A program made the position numbers and the translations under genes. From Enterococcus lemanii (GTDB taxonomy: Bacteria > Bacillota > Bacilli > Lactobacillales > Enterococcaceae): a stretch of 64,000 nt of DNA. The first letter of the stretch is position 1. Each line of letters starts with the position of its first letter. Below the pieces are notes generated by a model that worked only from the letters and a program-made list of their open reading frames with translations, made no database searches and was not told the DNA's origin. Location: NCBI RefSeq assembly GCF_016909125.1, contig NZ_JAFBFD010000004.1, positions 1-64,000 on the forward strand, written 5' to 3'. Below are positions 18,723 to 28,162 of this stretch, in pieces.

Positions 18723-19691
18723 ATGGAGAAAACAAAAATTACAAACAATTTAAACGTCGAGTCAAACAAGACTGCGACCACGACAAAAAATAAAAGCAAC
18801 CAAAAGGTCAAAACGGACACTTCAGGTAAAATTTTAAAAATAATCTCGTATACGTCCGTTATTTTGTTTACGTTACTATGTGCCTTGCCGTTTGTCTTAA
18901 TTATTTCTGCCTCATTTAGTAGCGAGGCGATTATTGCAAAAGAAGGTTTTGGACTATTGCCAAAGGGCTTCACGCTAGATGCGTATAGTTATGTTTTTCG
19001 TTTCCCTAAAATGATTTTAGGTTCATATGGGGTGACCATTGCCCTTACCGTTATTGGAACCGTGACGGGCTTGTTTATTATTGCGATGACCGGTTATGCT
19101 TTACAAAGAAAAGATTTTCATTTTCGCGATAGTTTATCATTTTTCATCTATTTCACAACCTTGTTTTCAGCCGGAATGGCCCCGAGTTACATTTGGATTT
19201 CACGCTACTTAGGCCTAAAAGGCAGTTATTTGGCCGTGTTACTTCAGTTACTTATGTCGCCGTGGTTAATTATTTTAATGAAGAATTTTGCCAAGTCGAT
19301 TCCGTTTGAGATTGTCGAGTCCGGTAAGATTGATGGCGCAGGCGATTTCCGCATTTTCTATCAATTAGTGTTACCAATGTTAAAACCCGCTTTAGCAACG
19401 GTTGGTTTATTTTTAGCATTAGGTTACTGGAATGAATGGTACTTGTCTTCGTTATATTTAGGTTCAACCGTGACTTACAAGCCACTACAATATTATTTAT
19501 ATAATATTATTAATACTGCCAATGCTCTACGAAATTCTGTTGCAGGTGCAAACGTAACGGTGACCCAATTACCATCAAATACGTTAAAAATGGCAACAGC
19601 AGTAGTCGCAACCGGTCCAATTATTTTCTTATACCCCTTTGTACAGAAATATTTTATTTCAGGAATTACAGTTGGGGCAGTAAAAGGTTAG
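18723..19691 (+). CDS. ABC sugar transporter permease (LplC/YtcP-type)
   Basis: A 322-residue partner permease. After a hydrophilic N-terminus of about 45 residues come six predicted helices (ISYTSVILFTLLCALPFVLIISASF first). The EAA-type loop is SGKIDGAGDFRIFYQLVLPMLKP (about 200-222). The N-terminal extension, rich in Lys, Thr and Asn, is longer than usual for the family, but the ATG after AGGAGG is well placed. It should form the heterodimeric channel with the preceding permease. Confidence 0.93.
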   Translation: MEKTKITNNLNVESNKTATTTKNKSNQKVKTDTSGKILKIISYTSVILFTLLCALPFVLIISASFSSEAIIAKEGFGLLPKGFTLDAYSYVFRFPKMILGSYGVTIALTVIGTVTGLFIIAMTGYALQRKDFHFRDSLSFFIYFTTLFSAGMAPSYIWISRYLGLKGSYLAVLLQLLMSPWLIILMKNFAKSIPFEIVESGKIDGAGDFRIFYQLVLPMLKPALATVGLFLALGYWNEWYLSSLYLGSTVTYKPLQYYLYNIINTANALRNSVAGANVTVTQLPSNTLKMATAVVATGPIIFLYPFVQKYFISGITVGAVKG

Positions 19692-19732
19692 TAAAGATTT
19701 AATTTATATATCATTTTTAGGAGGGTACAAGA

Positions 19733-21319
19733 ATGAAAAGAAAATTAATCAAAAAAGCGACAACGGGGTTACTACTAACGGGGTTAGCAGCAACCGCTTT
19801 GGCAGGTTGTTCAAGCGGCGGCACAACAGATGGTTCTGGCGGTGGGAAAGCGAGTGGCAAAGGGAAACCAACGAACGTCACGATGTTGGTTTTAGGTGAT
19901 AAACCAACAAATGGTCGTTTAGAAAATATGTTAGACGTTTTAAATGAAAAATTAACGGATAAAGTCAATGCAACACTAGATTTACACTATGTTGAATGGG
20001 CAGATTGGCAAACACAATACAATGTGGAGTTATTAAGTGGCGATGGTTCTGTTGACTTAATTACAACGGCAACTGACTGGCTCTACGGCTGGGAAAACGC
20101 CCAAAAAGGTGCCTTCTTACCATTAACCGAAGAAATTTTAAAAGAAAATGCTCCGAAAACGTGGGAACAAGTATCGGCTGATGGAAACTGGGATTTAACT
20201 AAATTAGAAGATGGCAATATTTATTTTGTACCAGAAGATAGTTATACACAATATACAAACCATGGTTTCTTCTACCGTGGTGATTGGGCGAAAGAAGCAG
20301 GCCTAGCCAATGGTGAAGTGACGAAATTTGATGATTTAACGAAGTATTTTGAATATGTTTTAGCAAATAAAGAAGACGTGGTTCCTTGGGAAACGAATAA
20401 TCCAGCCGGTGCAATCGATGCTTATGTCAAAGGCAATTACGATTACCGCACGTTGATTGGTGTGAACGTTGGGAACTACGAAATGTGGCAAACAACCGCG
20501 AGCGAACCTTATAAGATTACTTCTTATTTAATGGAAGGCGATGCATTGAAAAAAGCAGCAGCTGAAGCGAAAAAATGGAACGACATGGGTGTTTGGCGGG
20601 AGGACGTCTTGAACTTTACAGGCGATTCTCGTGACTTATTCTATAATGGCCAAGCAGCTGTTGATCAACACCATACACAAACATTCTTATCACAAATCGT
20701 TTACAACATGGGCACAAAACAACCCGGTTCAGATGTGAAAATGTATTACTATGGTCAAGAAAATAACAACATTGCACGTGACTTAAAAACACATGGTGCG
20801 ATGGCAATCAGTGCTTCTTCTAAAAATCCAGAAGTTGCTTTACAAGTTTATGACTTGTTACGTAACGACGAAGAATGCTACCGTTTAATCAACTACGGGA
20901 TTGAAGAGGTTGACTATGTAGTGACAGAAGATGGGAAATTAGACTACCCAGAAGGTTATGATCCTTCGACGGACGGTCTTGGTTCAAATTTCTGGGCAGG
21001 TCGTATGGATAAATTTGAACTTGATAAAGCAACCGATGCACCAAATAAAGCGGAAATTTATGCTGCTTTAGATGAAATTTCACATAACTATGAATTTGAA
21101 AACTTAATCTTTAATAAAGATACAATTGAATCGAGTCAATCGGCCATGGCAAGTGTTTTATCGACGTATATGCCACAATTACAAGCCGGTAAATTTGCAG
21201 ACCCATCCGCAGAAATTGATAAAATGCGTGAAGAATTAAAAACAGCAGGCTATGAAGAAGTACTTGCTTCATTACAAGCTGACATGGACGCATTTGTACA
21301 GCAACAAGGCTTAAAATAA
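19733..21319 (+). CDS. Extracellular solute-binding lipoprotein (LplA/YtcQ-like)
   Basis: A 528-residue lipoprotein: basic N-terminus, hydrophobic segment and lipobox LAGC with the lipidated cysteine at C26, then a Gly/Ser/Thr linker. The mature part is a cluster of substrate-binding-protein features (NVTMLVLGDKPTNGRL, GDWAKEAGL, AMAISASSKNPEVALQVYDLL). It should capture oligosaccharides for the two upstream permeases. AGGAGG precedes the ATG. The substrate is probably an arabinose- or galactose-containing oligosaccharide, judging from neighbours; sequence alone does not show it. Confidence 0.92.
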   Translation: MKRKLIKKATTGLLLTGLAATALAGCSSGGTTDGSGGGKASGKGKPTNVTMLVLGDKPTNGRLENMLDVLNEKLTDKVNATLDLHYVEWADWQTQYNVELLSGDGSVDLITTATDWLYGWENAQKGAFLPLTEEILKENAPKTWEQVSADGNWDLTKLEDGNIYFVPEDSYTQYTNHGFFYRGDWAKEAGLANGEVTKFDDLTKYFEYVLANKEDVVPWETNNPAGAIDAYVKGNYDYRTLIGVNVGNYEMWQTTASEPYKITSYLMEGDALKKAAAEAKKWNDMGVWREDVLNFTGDSRDLFYNGQAAVDQHHTQTFLSQIVYNMGTKQPGSDVKMYYYGQENNNIARDLKTHGAMAISASSKNPEVALQVYDLLRNDEECYRLINYGIEEVDYVVTEDGKLDYPEGYDPSTDGLGSNFWAGRMDKFELDKATDAPNKAEIYAALDEISHNYEFENLIFNKDTIESSQSAMASVLSTYMPQLQAGKFADPSAEIDKMREELKTAGYEEVLASLQADMDAFVQQQGLK

Positions 21320-21363
21320 GGTACAATCAAATGGGATCTAAATAGAAATCATTTGAGTAAATA

Positions 21364-21450
21364 AAAACCGAGCAAACAAGATGAAACCTGACGATCCCCT
21401 ATTCAATTTTGTCGTAAGGAATTAAACTTGCTTTGCTCGGTTATTTTATT
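21364..21450 (+). terminator. Long-range hairpin between binding protein and DUF624 gene
   Basis: AACCGAGCAAACAAG (21366-21380) pairs with CTTGCTTTGCTCGGTT (21427-21442) with one bulge, then TTATTTTATT. The loop of about 46 bases is large. It may partly terminate the importer transcript; the DUF624 gene starts just after it. Confidence 0.6.
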
Positions 21451-21471
21451 GGAATGGCAGGGAGTGGCACA

Positions 21472-22107
21472 ATGAAATTTTTTGATTTAAATTCACCAGC
21501 AGCAAAATTTTTAACTCATATCGCCGATTTAATGTTGGTTAATTTGTTGTTTTTAGCTTTTTCACTTCCAATTGTTACTTTTGGTGCCTCGTTAACCGCA
21601 CTGAATTTTGTGACCTTACAAATTGTTGAAAACAAACAACCAGCTATTTTGGCTAGCTTTATAAAATCATTCAAACAAAATTTAAAACAAGCAACAATTT
21701 TATGGGGGGGTGTTTTTAGTATGGGTGCCGTGTTTTTTGCGTGGCACATTGTCATTGAAAATATGGTCGTGGCTAACTTGGCTTCTTTTTTACGACTAAT
21801 TTTTTATGTCGCATTCTTTTTGTTTTCAATGATGATAGTGTATCTTTTTTATTTACAGGCAAAATTTGAAAATACCATTCAAGCAACGTTGAAAACCGCG
21901 TTCTTAATGGCTATCCGGCACTTTTTTACGACGCTTTTAGCATTGCTACTGATTGGTTGTACCTTTATCATTATCTTTTTTTACCCGAAATTAACGGGTT
22001 ATGGCTTATTATTTATTTTAGGTGGTTTTGCCTTTGTTTCATTTGTGCTTAGTATTTTAATGAATCAAGTATTTAAACAATACATTAAAGAAGAAGCGGT
22101 GCAATAA
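21472..22107 (+). CDS. DUF624 membrane protein (YesL family)
   Basis: A 211-residue protein with about five hydrophobic helices. The family opening is MKFFDLNSPAAKFLTHIADLMLVNLLFL, followed by PIVTFGASLTAL. DUF624/YesL proteins are regularly encoded next to LplABC-type oligosaccharide importers and glycosidases, but their role is unknown. I chose ATG 21472 after GGAGTG (21461-21466); upstream in-frame ATGs fall inside the hairpin. Another member lies at 57787 next to the second importer. Confidence 0.88.
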   Translation: MKFFDLNSPAAKFLTHIADLMLVNLLFLAFSLPIVTFGASLTALNFVTLQIVENKQPAILASFIKSFKQNLKQATILWGGVFSMGAVFFAWHIVIENMVVANLASFLRLIFYVAFFLFSMMIVYLFYLQAKFENTIQATLKTAFLMAIRHFFTTLLALLLIGCTFIIIFFYPKLTGYGLLFILGGFAFVSFVLSILMNQVFKQYIKEEAVQ

Positions 22108-22122
22108 ACAGGCTTAGACGAT

Positions 22123-22160
22123 AAAAAATGGCACTTGCCTTTAAGCAAATGCCATTTTTT
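22123..22160. terminator. Bidirectional terminator
   Basis: AAAAAATGGCACTTGC pairs with GCAAATGCCATTTTTT. It serves the DUF624 gene and the convergent membrane-protein gene. Confidence 0.8.
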
Positions 22161-22175
22161 AATGGTTGTTCGTCG

Positions 22176-22691
22176 TTATTTGACAGGACTGTTTTCGTGA
22201 AGAGAGGAAATAACCGCTTCGTGTGGTGCGTGAATGGCTTGGTAAATCGTGTAAGAATCGTCTAAAGGAAAAGTTATTTGTCCTTCGCTCATTTCACCAA
22301 CCATGGCATTTGCCTCACTACTTGCCTTGTTTGGCAAAATAAATAAGTCCACTTCTTTTGCGGCCATTTGAGCCATGAGGACCTGTTTGTGATCCATATT
22401 GTTGACTTGGTAATTTTGAACGTCGATCAAAAGTTCCTCATCAAGCTTGTCTTGAATATCAGCCGTGATGTTTTCGATGGTTTCAATAGTTAAAGGTTGG
22501 TCGCTAATAATTCGGATATTTAGATCGGGTGTTTGATTGGTTAACATCGAATAACTAAAGACAATGATTATAAAAAGTCCAATCAAAAGTCCAATTAACC
22601 ACTCTTTATAAGCATACATGAGATAAGCAATTTTTTCTTTTTTAGTTGTACGTTTATCGAGATTTGCTTGGATAATGGGGCTATGTTTCAA
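22176..22691 (-). CDS. Hypothetical membrane-anchored protein
   Basis: I do not recognise a family. From TTG 22691 it has 171 residues: a basic cytoplasmic N-terminus (LDKRTTKKEK), one membrane helix (WLIGLLIGLFIIIVFSYSML, about 35-55), and an outside domain of about 115 residues rich in Asp, Glu and Gln. TTG is preferred because AAAGGAG lies 10 bases upstream; an ATG at 22727 would add 12 residues with a weak RBS. It is convergent to the DUF624 gene and divergent from the AraC gene, so it may belong to the importer locus. Confidence 0.65.
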   Translation of the reverse strand: MKHSPIIQANLDKRTTKKEKIAYLMYAYKEWLIGLLIGLFIIIVFSYSMLTNQTPDLNIRIISDQPLTIETIENITADIQDKLDEELLIDVQNYQVNNMDHKQVLMAQMAAKEVDLFILPNKASSEANAMVGEMSEGQITFPLDDSYTIYQAIHAPHEAVISSLHENSPVK

Positions 22692-22831
22692 ATGGTACAC
22701 GCTCCTTTGTTTTAAGTAGGTACTCATTTATCTTACCAAAGTAAGGTTGAAATGCAATCTTTAAGTTAAAATAAAAAGAAACAATGATGATGAAGAAAAA
22801 ACGTTTAAAAGGCAAAGAAAGTAGGACTTTT

Positions 22832-23659
22832 ATGTTGACACATTATTTAGTTGGAGAAGACGTGCAAATCACCTTTCATTGGTGTGGTTTCTTCCAATCA
22901 AAAGAACTTTGGCAACACGAAGAACGCCGCAATCCTGATTATGAGTTGATGATTGGGGTAGAAGGCGTGATGCATTTAGAAATTGAAGGAAAAGCGGTTG
23001 ATTTAGTTCCGGGTATGTTGTTAATCATTCCACCAAAAGCGCATTTTTTTGGTCGGAAAAAAAGCGCGCAAGTCCGTTTTTACTGGTTGCATTTTTCAAC
23101 CACTAATTTAAAAACGGTCTCTTCTTTAGACAAGCGAGCAACTTGGTGTTTACCATTAGCAAGTCAAGAGTTGTTAATGGACAACGAAATCGCACTACTC
23201 CAACAACTCCAAACGGTAAAGCAACAAGCTTATGCGGACAATCCATTGTTAAATGCCTATGCGCGGACTCTTTTATTAAGTATCAATGAAAAACAACGCG
23301 CTTTAGCGATGCCTAAAACAACCACCCACTATTTAATTGAGCACGTAAAGAATTTCTTGCAATCCAATTATCAAAACACATTGTCGGTGTCGGCTGTCGC
23401 TAATTATTTTGGCTATAATCAGGCTTATTTATCACATTTGTTTGCAAAAGAAGTGGGGCAATCGATGACGAGTTATCTTATAGGCATTCGATTGGAAGCG
23501 GCTAGACAACAATTGCTGACGAGTGTCGATTCAATTGAAGCCGTTTCTAATGCTTGCGGTTTTGAAGATAGTAAGTATTTTTCACGTGTCTTTTCAAAAC
23601 AATACGGGAAGTCCCCGCGTGCTTATCGCCAAGAGAAAGGGCAAATTAACCAAATGTAA
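22832..23659 (+). CDS. AraC family transcriptional regulator
   Basis: About 275 residues: an N-terminal cupin effector domain (NPDYELMIGVEGVMHLEIEG, VPGMLLIIPPKAHF) and a C-terminal AraC double helix-turn-helix (VSAVANYFGYNQAYLSHLFAKEVGQS, ACGFEDSKYFSRVFSKQYGKSPRAYR). ATG 22832 follows GTAGGA by 5 bases. Starts at 22784-22790 would add 14-16 lysine-rich residues, so the start is uncertain. It sits directly upstream of the GH127 and GH146-like genes and probably activates them in response to an arabinoside. Confidence 0.9.
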   Translation: MLTHYLVGEDVQITFHWCGFFQSKELWQHEERRNPDYELMIGVEGVMHLEIEGKAVDLVPGMLLIIPPKAHFFGRKKSAQVRFYWLHFSTTNLKTVSSLDKRATWCLPLASQELLMDNEIALLQQLQTVKQQAYADNPLLNAYARTLLLSINEKQRALAMPKTTTHYLIEHVKNFLQSNYQNTLSVSAVANYFGYNQAYLSHLFAKEVGQSMTSYLIGIRLEAARQQLLTSVDSIEAVSNACGFEDSKYFSRVFSKQYGKSPRAYRQEKGQINQM

Positions 23660-23756
23660 AAAATAGAATCTAGCTTTTGTCCACCTTTTCCATTTTCCTT
23701 CTAACGACAAAGAAAGTTTGTTTTTTTATAATAGAAGAAAAGGGAGGGGAAAAGAC

Positions 23757-25679
23757 ATGCAAGTACAAATTGAGGATGCATTTTGGAATGCCCAAATAAA
23801 AAAAGTTCAAACACAAATGTTACCTTTTCAGTGGCAAGTCTTAAATGATGAAGTAGCCGAGGCGCCAAAATCAGGGGCTATAAATAATTTTAAAATTGCG
23901 GCTGGAAAACAAAAAGGTGAGTTTTACGGGATGGTATTTCAAGATACCGATGTGTATAAATGGCTAGAGGCGGTTGCTTACTCATTAGCAATTCAACCCG
24001 ATCCGGCGTTAGAGGCGTTGGCGGATGAAACGATTGATTTAATTGGTGCAGCACAAATGTCAGATGGGTATTTAAATACGTATTTTCAAATTTTTAAACC
24101 CGCATTAAAATGGACGAATTTAACGGATAATCATGAGCTTTATTGTTTTGGCCACTTAATTGAGGCAGGGGTAGCGTATTATGAAGTGACGAAAAAGCAA
24201 CCGATTTTAACCATCATCACCAAAGCCGCCGATCTTTTAACTGCACGTTTTGGTTACGGTCAACCGCTTGCTTTTCCAGGACATCCTGAAATTGAATTGG
24301 CTTTATTACGTCTGTATCATTTAACAAAAAAAGCAGCGTATTTAGAATTAGCAAAATATTTTATTTTAGAAAGAGGGCAACAACCGAGCTTTTTTGTAAC
24401 AGAAACAAAGGAGCGAATTGCAAACCACGTTCCTTCATGGATTGATATTATGCATGATGGTTTTGTCGTTCCAGAGTTTACTCATTCAGAAGATGTTTCT
24501 TATTATGTCGCAACGAAACGTTTAATTGATCAAACCGTAGTAGAAGGGCACGCGGTTCGAGCTTGTTATTTATATACCGCACTCGCTGATTTAGCTGCCT
24601 TAGAAAACGATCCTACCTTAAAAAATGCGGCAATGCGTTTGTTTGATAATGCCACGACAAAGCAAATGTATCTGACCGGTGGTTTGGGTCAAACATGGCG
24701 CAATGAAGGGTTTACGCATGATTATGATTTGCCGAATGATACGAACTATTGTGAAACGTGTGCGGGTATTTCACTCATCTTTTGGGCACGTAAAATGTTG
24801 GCGCTTCACTCTGACAGCCACTATGCAGAAGTTATCGAACGAGCACTTTATAATAATACATTGGGGGCAATGGCGCTTGATGGCAAAAGTTTTTATTATT
24901 CGAATGTTTTAGAAAAAGGCCCACATCATTTAACCGATGCCGCTAGACCGAAATGGCATGCTTGTGCGTGCTGCCCACCGAATCTTGCTCGTTTATTATT
25001 ATCGTTGAATCATTATCTTGCGCATGTTGAAAACGAAATTTTTTATTTAGATCAATTTATCGGGGCGAATTATATCGAAATGTTTACTGAAGACGCCGAA
25101 ATAACGGTGCAAGCAAATTTACCTTTTGAAGGACAAGTCGAGATTCAAGTGAAACAAGCACCAGAAAATAAACAATTAGCCATTCGTCTACCGAAATGGA
25201 GCGCGCGTTTTTCAGTATTTAAAAATGGTCAACGACAAAGAGAAGGGTTAGATTTTACCATCAATCAAGGCTATCTCATTTTTCACGAAGCCATGCAAAC
25301 AGGTGATCACTGGGTGTGTACCTTTGAATTAACTGCACGTTTGACGTATGCGAACCCACTTGTGAAAGCCGATATAGGCAAAGCAGCGTTAACCAGAGGA
25401 CCGCTTGTTTATTGTTTAGAAGAAGAAGACAATGGCCCTCACTTATGGCAATTGACTTGGTCGGCGGAGGAATTCGAAGTAGTCAAAGAAGAAACAACTA
25501 ATAAATTAGCCGACATGGTTTTACTAAAGAGTCTCGCGCTAAGAGAAGTCGCGCTTGATCAAGATTTGTATACGTATCATCAACCAACGACACAAACACA
25601 AGTCGTAACGGCCATTCCATTTTTTGCCCGTTACAATCGAAGTGTTGGAGAGATGCAAGTTTGGACGAGGTATCGTTAA
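23757..25679 (+). CDS. GH127 beta-L-arabinofuranosidase
   Basis: A 640-residue enzyme with an (alpha/alpha)6 barrel and C-terminal beta domains. The metal/catalytic cluster of GH127 is complete: TNYCETCAG supplies E333 and C335, and HACACCPPN supplies C405 and C406. Family knowledge: in the Bifidobacterium enzyme HypBA1 this Glu and three Cys bind zinc and one cysteine is the nucleophile. It would cut beta-L-Araf linkages such as those on hydroxyproline-rich glycoproteins or pectin. ATG 23757 follows GGGAGGGG; the earlier in-frame start is upstream of that RBS. The next gene follows in 30 bases. Confidence 0.93.
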   Translation: MQVQIEDAFWNAQIKKVQTQMLPFQWQVLNDEVAEAPKSGAINNFKIAAGKQKGEFYGMVFQDTDVYKWLEAVAYSLAIQPDPALEALADETIDLIGAAQMSDGYLNTYFQIFKPALKWTNLTDNHELYCFGHLIEAGVAYYEVTKKQPILTIITKAADLLTARFGYGQPLAFPGHPEIELALLRLYHLTKKAAYLELAKYFILERGQQPSFFVTETKERIANHVPSWIDIMHDGFVVPEFTHSEDVSYYVATKRLIDQTVVEGHAVRACYLYTALADLAALENDPTLKNAAMRLFDNATTKQMYLTGGLGQTWRNEGFTHDYDLPNDTNYCETCAGISLIFWARKMLALHSDSHYAEVIERALYNNTLGAMALDGKSFYYSNVLEKGPHHLTDAARPKWHACACCPPNLARLLLSLNHYLAHVENEIFYLDQFIGANYIEMFTEDAEITVQANLPFEGQVEIQVKQAPENKQLAIRLPKWSARFSVFKNGQRQREGLDFTINQGYLIFHEAMQTGDHWVCTFELTARLTYANPLVKADIGKAALTRGPLVYCLEEEDNGPHLWQLTWSAEEFEVVKEETTNKLADMVLLKSLALREVALDQDLYTYHQPTTQTQVVTAIPFFARYNRSVGEMQVWTRYR

Positions 25680-25709
25680 AAAAGAGAAAAAAGTTGAGGA
25701 GTTCAAAAA

Positions 25710-28085
25710 ATGCAAGCCATTCAGACAAATGAAATTCACATTACTGACCCATACGTTAAAAGAGCCCAAGAGGGTTTAGTTACGTACTTATTAAGTCTAG
25801 ACGCCAAACGTTTTTTATACGAAATTTATAAAGTAGCCGAATTAGAACCGTTAACAACCGAAGGATATGGTGGTTGGGAAAGAAGCGATGCGATTAATTT
25901 TCGTGGCCATTTTTTTGGGCACTTTCTTTCGGCTAGCGCACTGGCTTACCAAGCTGAAAAAAAAGCAAGCCCCAAAGCGCAATTACTAGCTTCTTTAAAA
26001 ACGGCGGTTGCAGGACTTGCAACGGCTCAAAAGCATTATGCACAGCGCTATCCAGCTAGTGCCGGTTATATTTCTGCTTTTCGTGAAGCAGCTTTAGATG
26101 AAGTCGAGGGCAAGGCGGTTACACCAGCAGAAAAAGAAAATGTTTTAGTTCCTTGGTATAACCTACACAAAATTTTGGCCGGGTTACTCGATGTGCATGA
26201 ATATTTAGCAGAAGCAGATGAAACGCTTAGCCAACAAGCCTTACAAGTGGCAACACAATTTGGTGATTATATTTATCGCCGAATGGTTCAGTTGCCAGAT
26301 AAAAAACAAATGTTGACAATTGAATATGGTGGGATGAATGATGCGCTTTATCGTTTGTATGAAATAACGCAACAAACGGAGCACCAGTTAGCAGCCACTT
26401 ATTTTGATGAAGACGAATTGATTGAGCAACTAGCTTTAAACCAAGACGTATTGGCTGGAAAACATGCCAATACGATGATTCCAAAATTAATTGGCGCCTT
26501 AAACCGTTACCGAGTATTGCAAAATCAGCCAGCAAAATTAAGCAAAGAAGGACAAGCCACACTAGAACAATCCTTTCAAGCGGCAAAGAGCTTTTGGGAT
26601 ATTACGGTAAAGACCCACACTTACTGCACAGGAGGCAATAGCCAAAGCGAGCATTTTCATGAGCCAAACGAACTTTATTTTGATGCGGAATTACGCAATG
26701 GCGATTGTACTTGTGAAACGTGTAATACCCACAACATGTTAAAGTTAACTCGAAATTTATATTTTTTAACTAAAGAAAAGAAATACTTAGATTATTACGA
26801 ACAAACTTATATTAATGCCATTTTAGCTTCACAAAACCCTGAAACAGGGATGATGATGTATTTTCAGCCAATGGGAGCCGGCTATAATAAGGTTTACAAT
26901 CGCCCGTATGATGAGTTTTGGTGTTGCACAGGAACAGGGATTGAAAGTTTTGCTAAACTAGCCGATACTTTTTATTTAGAAGAAGACCAAACTATTTTTG
27001 TCAATAGTTATTTCTCCAATACGTTGCAGCGAGTAAAGGAGAATTTAATCCTGACTCACGAGATGGATCGCGCTAAATTCCGTGCTAAGTTAACCTTTTC
27101 GAAGCTTAATCCATTGGAAGAAAGCCGCTCGATGACGCTAGCTTTACGTCTGCCGACTTGGTCAAGTCAAACGACGATTGCAATCAATGGCGTAGAAATT
27201 GATTTTACGGAAAAAGCGGGTTTTGCTTATTTGCCGACCCGTTTAAATTTGACTGATTCGATTGAAATCCAATTTTCGCCACAGCTAACATTTGTCGCAA
27301 CCGCTGATAATCCAGCCTATGTCGCGCTTACTTACGGACCGTATGTTTTAGCCGGTGGGTTCGATAAAACAGACATAGACGCGGACAATCCAAACGGTAT
27401 CTTAGTGCGTGTAGGAACAAAAGACCCATTATTAGCAGATAGTTTAACGGTCACTGATCCAAACTGGCAAGCCAATTTGAGTCAATCACTTGAAGCAATC
27501 GAAGTACCCGATAAACTATGTGCGTTTAAATTAAATGGTGCAGAAGAAAAAATAATATTTACGCCTTATTATGAAATGCACGGTGAAAGATATGGGATTT
27601 ATTTTAAAGTGAGGATGAAAAATTCAGTAGAAGCCAAACAAGCGCAAGAGGAAAAAGAAGCCTTACTCAAACAACAAGCTCAAATCTACCAAGAACTCCA
27701 TCATTTTGATGAAAACAATAGTGAATATGCTAAAAATTTAAGTTACCAACATTCTTTTGTCGGCGATTTTCACGGAAAACGGTATCGGATAGCCGAGGCA
27801 GACGGGTGGTTCCAATATGAATTTTCGCTGCAACCAGTGGAAGAGACCCTTCGTTTGGCACTCGTTTTTCATACGGCAGATTATAGTAAAACAATAAATG
27901 TGCAAATTGGCGAGGAGACTTATCAAATCGAAGTCCCTCATTCACCAACGTCGACTTTCATTACTAAAGAATTACTTATTAGCAGTCGTCATGTTTCTGA
28001 TGGCAAATTACAGTTGAAATTTGCTAGTCAAGCTCAAAACTCGGCCCGTCTTTTTGGTATTCAACTCTTAAAATTAGAAAAATAA
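25710..28085 (+). CDS. GH146-like beta-L-arabinofuranosidase (GH127 clan)
   Basis: A 791-residue relative of GH127 with the larger architecture typical of GH146. The barrel starts with YGGWERSDAINFRGHFFGHFL. The metal/cysteine cluster reads CTCETCNTHNM (E336, C338) and EFWCCTGTG (C405, C406). A C-terminal part (about 620-791) has a lectin-like beta domain (DGWFQYEFSL, LFGIQLLKLEK). It is cytoplasmic with no signal. It forms a two-gene unit with GH127 and ends in a strong terminator. Both activities in one operon suggest degradation of arabinofuranosyl glycans with different linkages or chain lengths. The GH127/GH146 boundary is a judgement from length and motif spacing. Confidence 0.85.
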   Translation: MQAIQTNEIHITDPYVKRAQEGLVTYLLSLDAKRFLYEIYKVAELEPLTTEGYGGWERSDAINFRGHFFGHFLSASALAYQAEKKASPKAQLLASLKTAVAGLATAQKHYAQRYPASAGYISAFREAALDEVEGKAVTPAEKENVLVPWYNLHKILAGLLDVHEYLAEADETLSQQALQVATQFGDYIYRRMVQLPDKKQMLTIEYGGMNDALYRLYEITQQTEHQLAATYFDEDELIEQLALNQDVLAGKHANTMIPKLIGALNRYRVLQNQPAKLSKEGQATLEQSFQAAKSFWDITVKTHTYCTGGNSQSEHFHEPNELYFDAELRNGDCTCETCNTHNMLKLTRNLYFLTKEKKYLDYYEQTYINAILASQNPETGMMMYFQPMGAGYNKVYNRPYDEFWCCTGTGIESFAKLADTFYLEEDQTIFVNSYFSNTLQRVKENLILTHEMDRAKFRAKLTFSKLNPLEESRSMTLALRLPTWSSQTTIAINGVEIDFTEKAGFAYLPTRLNLTDSIEIQFSPQLTFVATADNPAYVALTYGPYVLAGGFDKTDIDADNPNGILVRVGTKDPLLADSLTVTDPNWQANLSQSLEAIEVPDKLCAFKLNGAEEKIIFTPYYEMHGERYGIYFKVRMKNSVEAKQAQEEKEALLKQQAQIYQELHHFDENNSEYAKNLSYQHSFVGDFHGKRYRIAEADGWFQYEFSLQPVEETLRLALVFHTADYSKTINVQIGEETYQIEVPHSPTSTFITKELLISSRHVSDGKLQLKFASQAQNSARLFGIQLLKLEK

Positions 28086-28089
28086 AAAT

Positions 28090-28128
28090 ATGTCTCAAGG
28101 AAGTTATTTCCTTGAGACGTTTTTTTTA
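28090..28128. terminator. Terminator between GH146-like gene and AraC gene
   Basis: TGTCTCAAGGAA pairs with TTCCTTGAGAC around a short loop, followed by T8. Confidence 0.88.
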
Positions 28129-28162
28129 TCTGGCGATCAATTCTTGTGCGCATCACTCAGGT

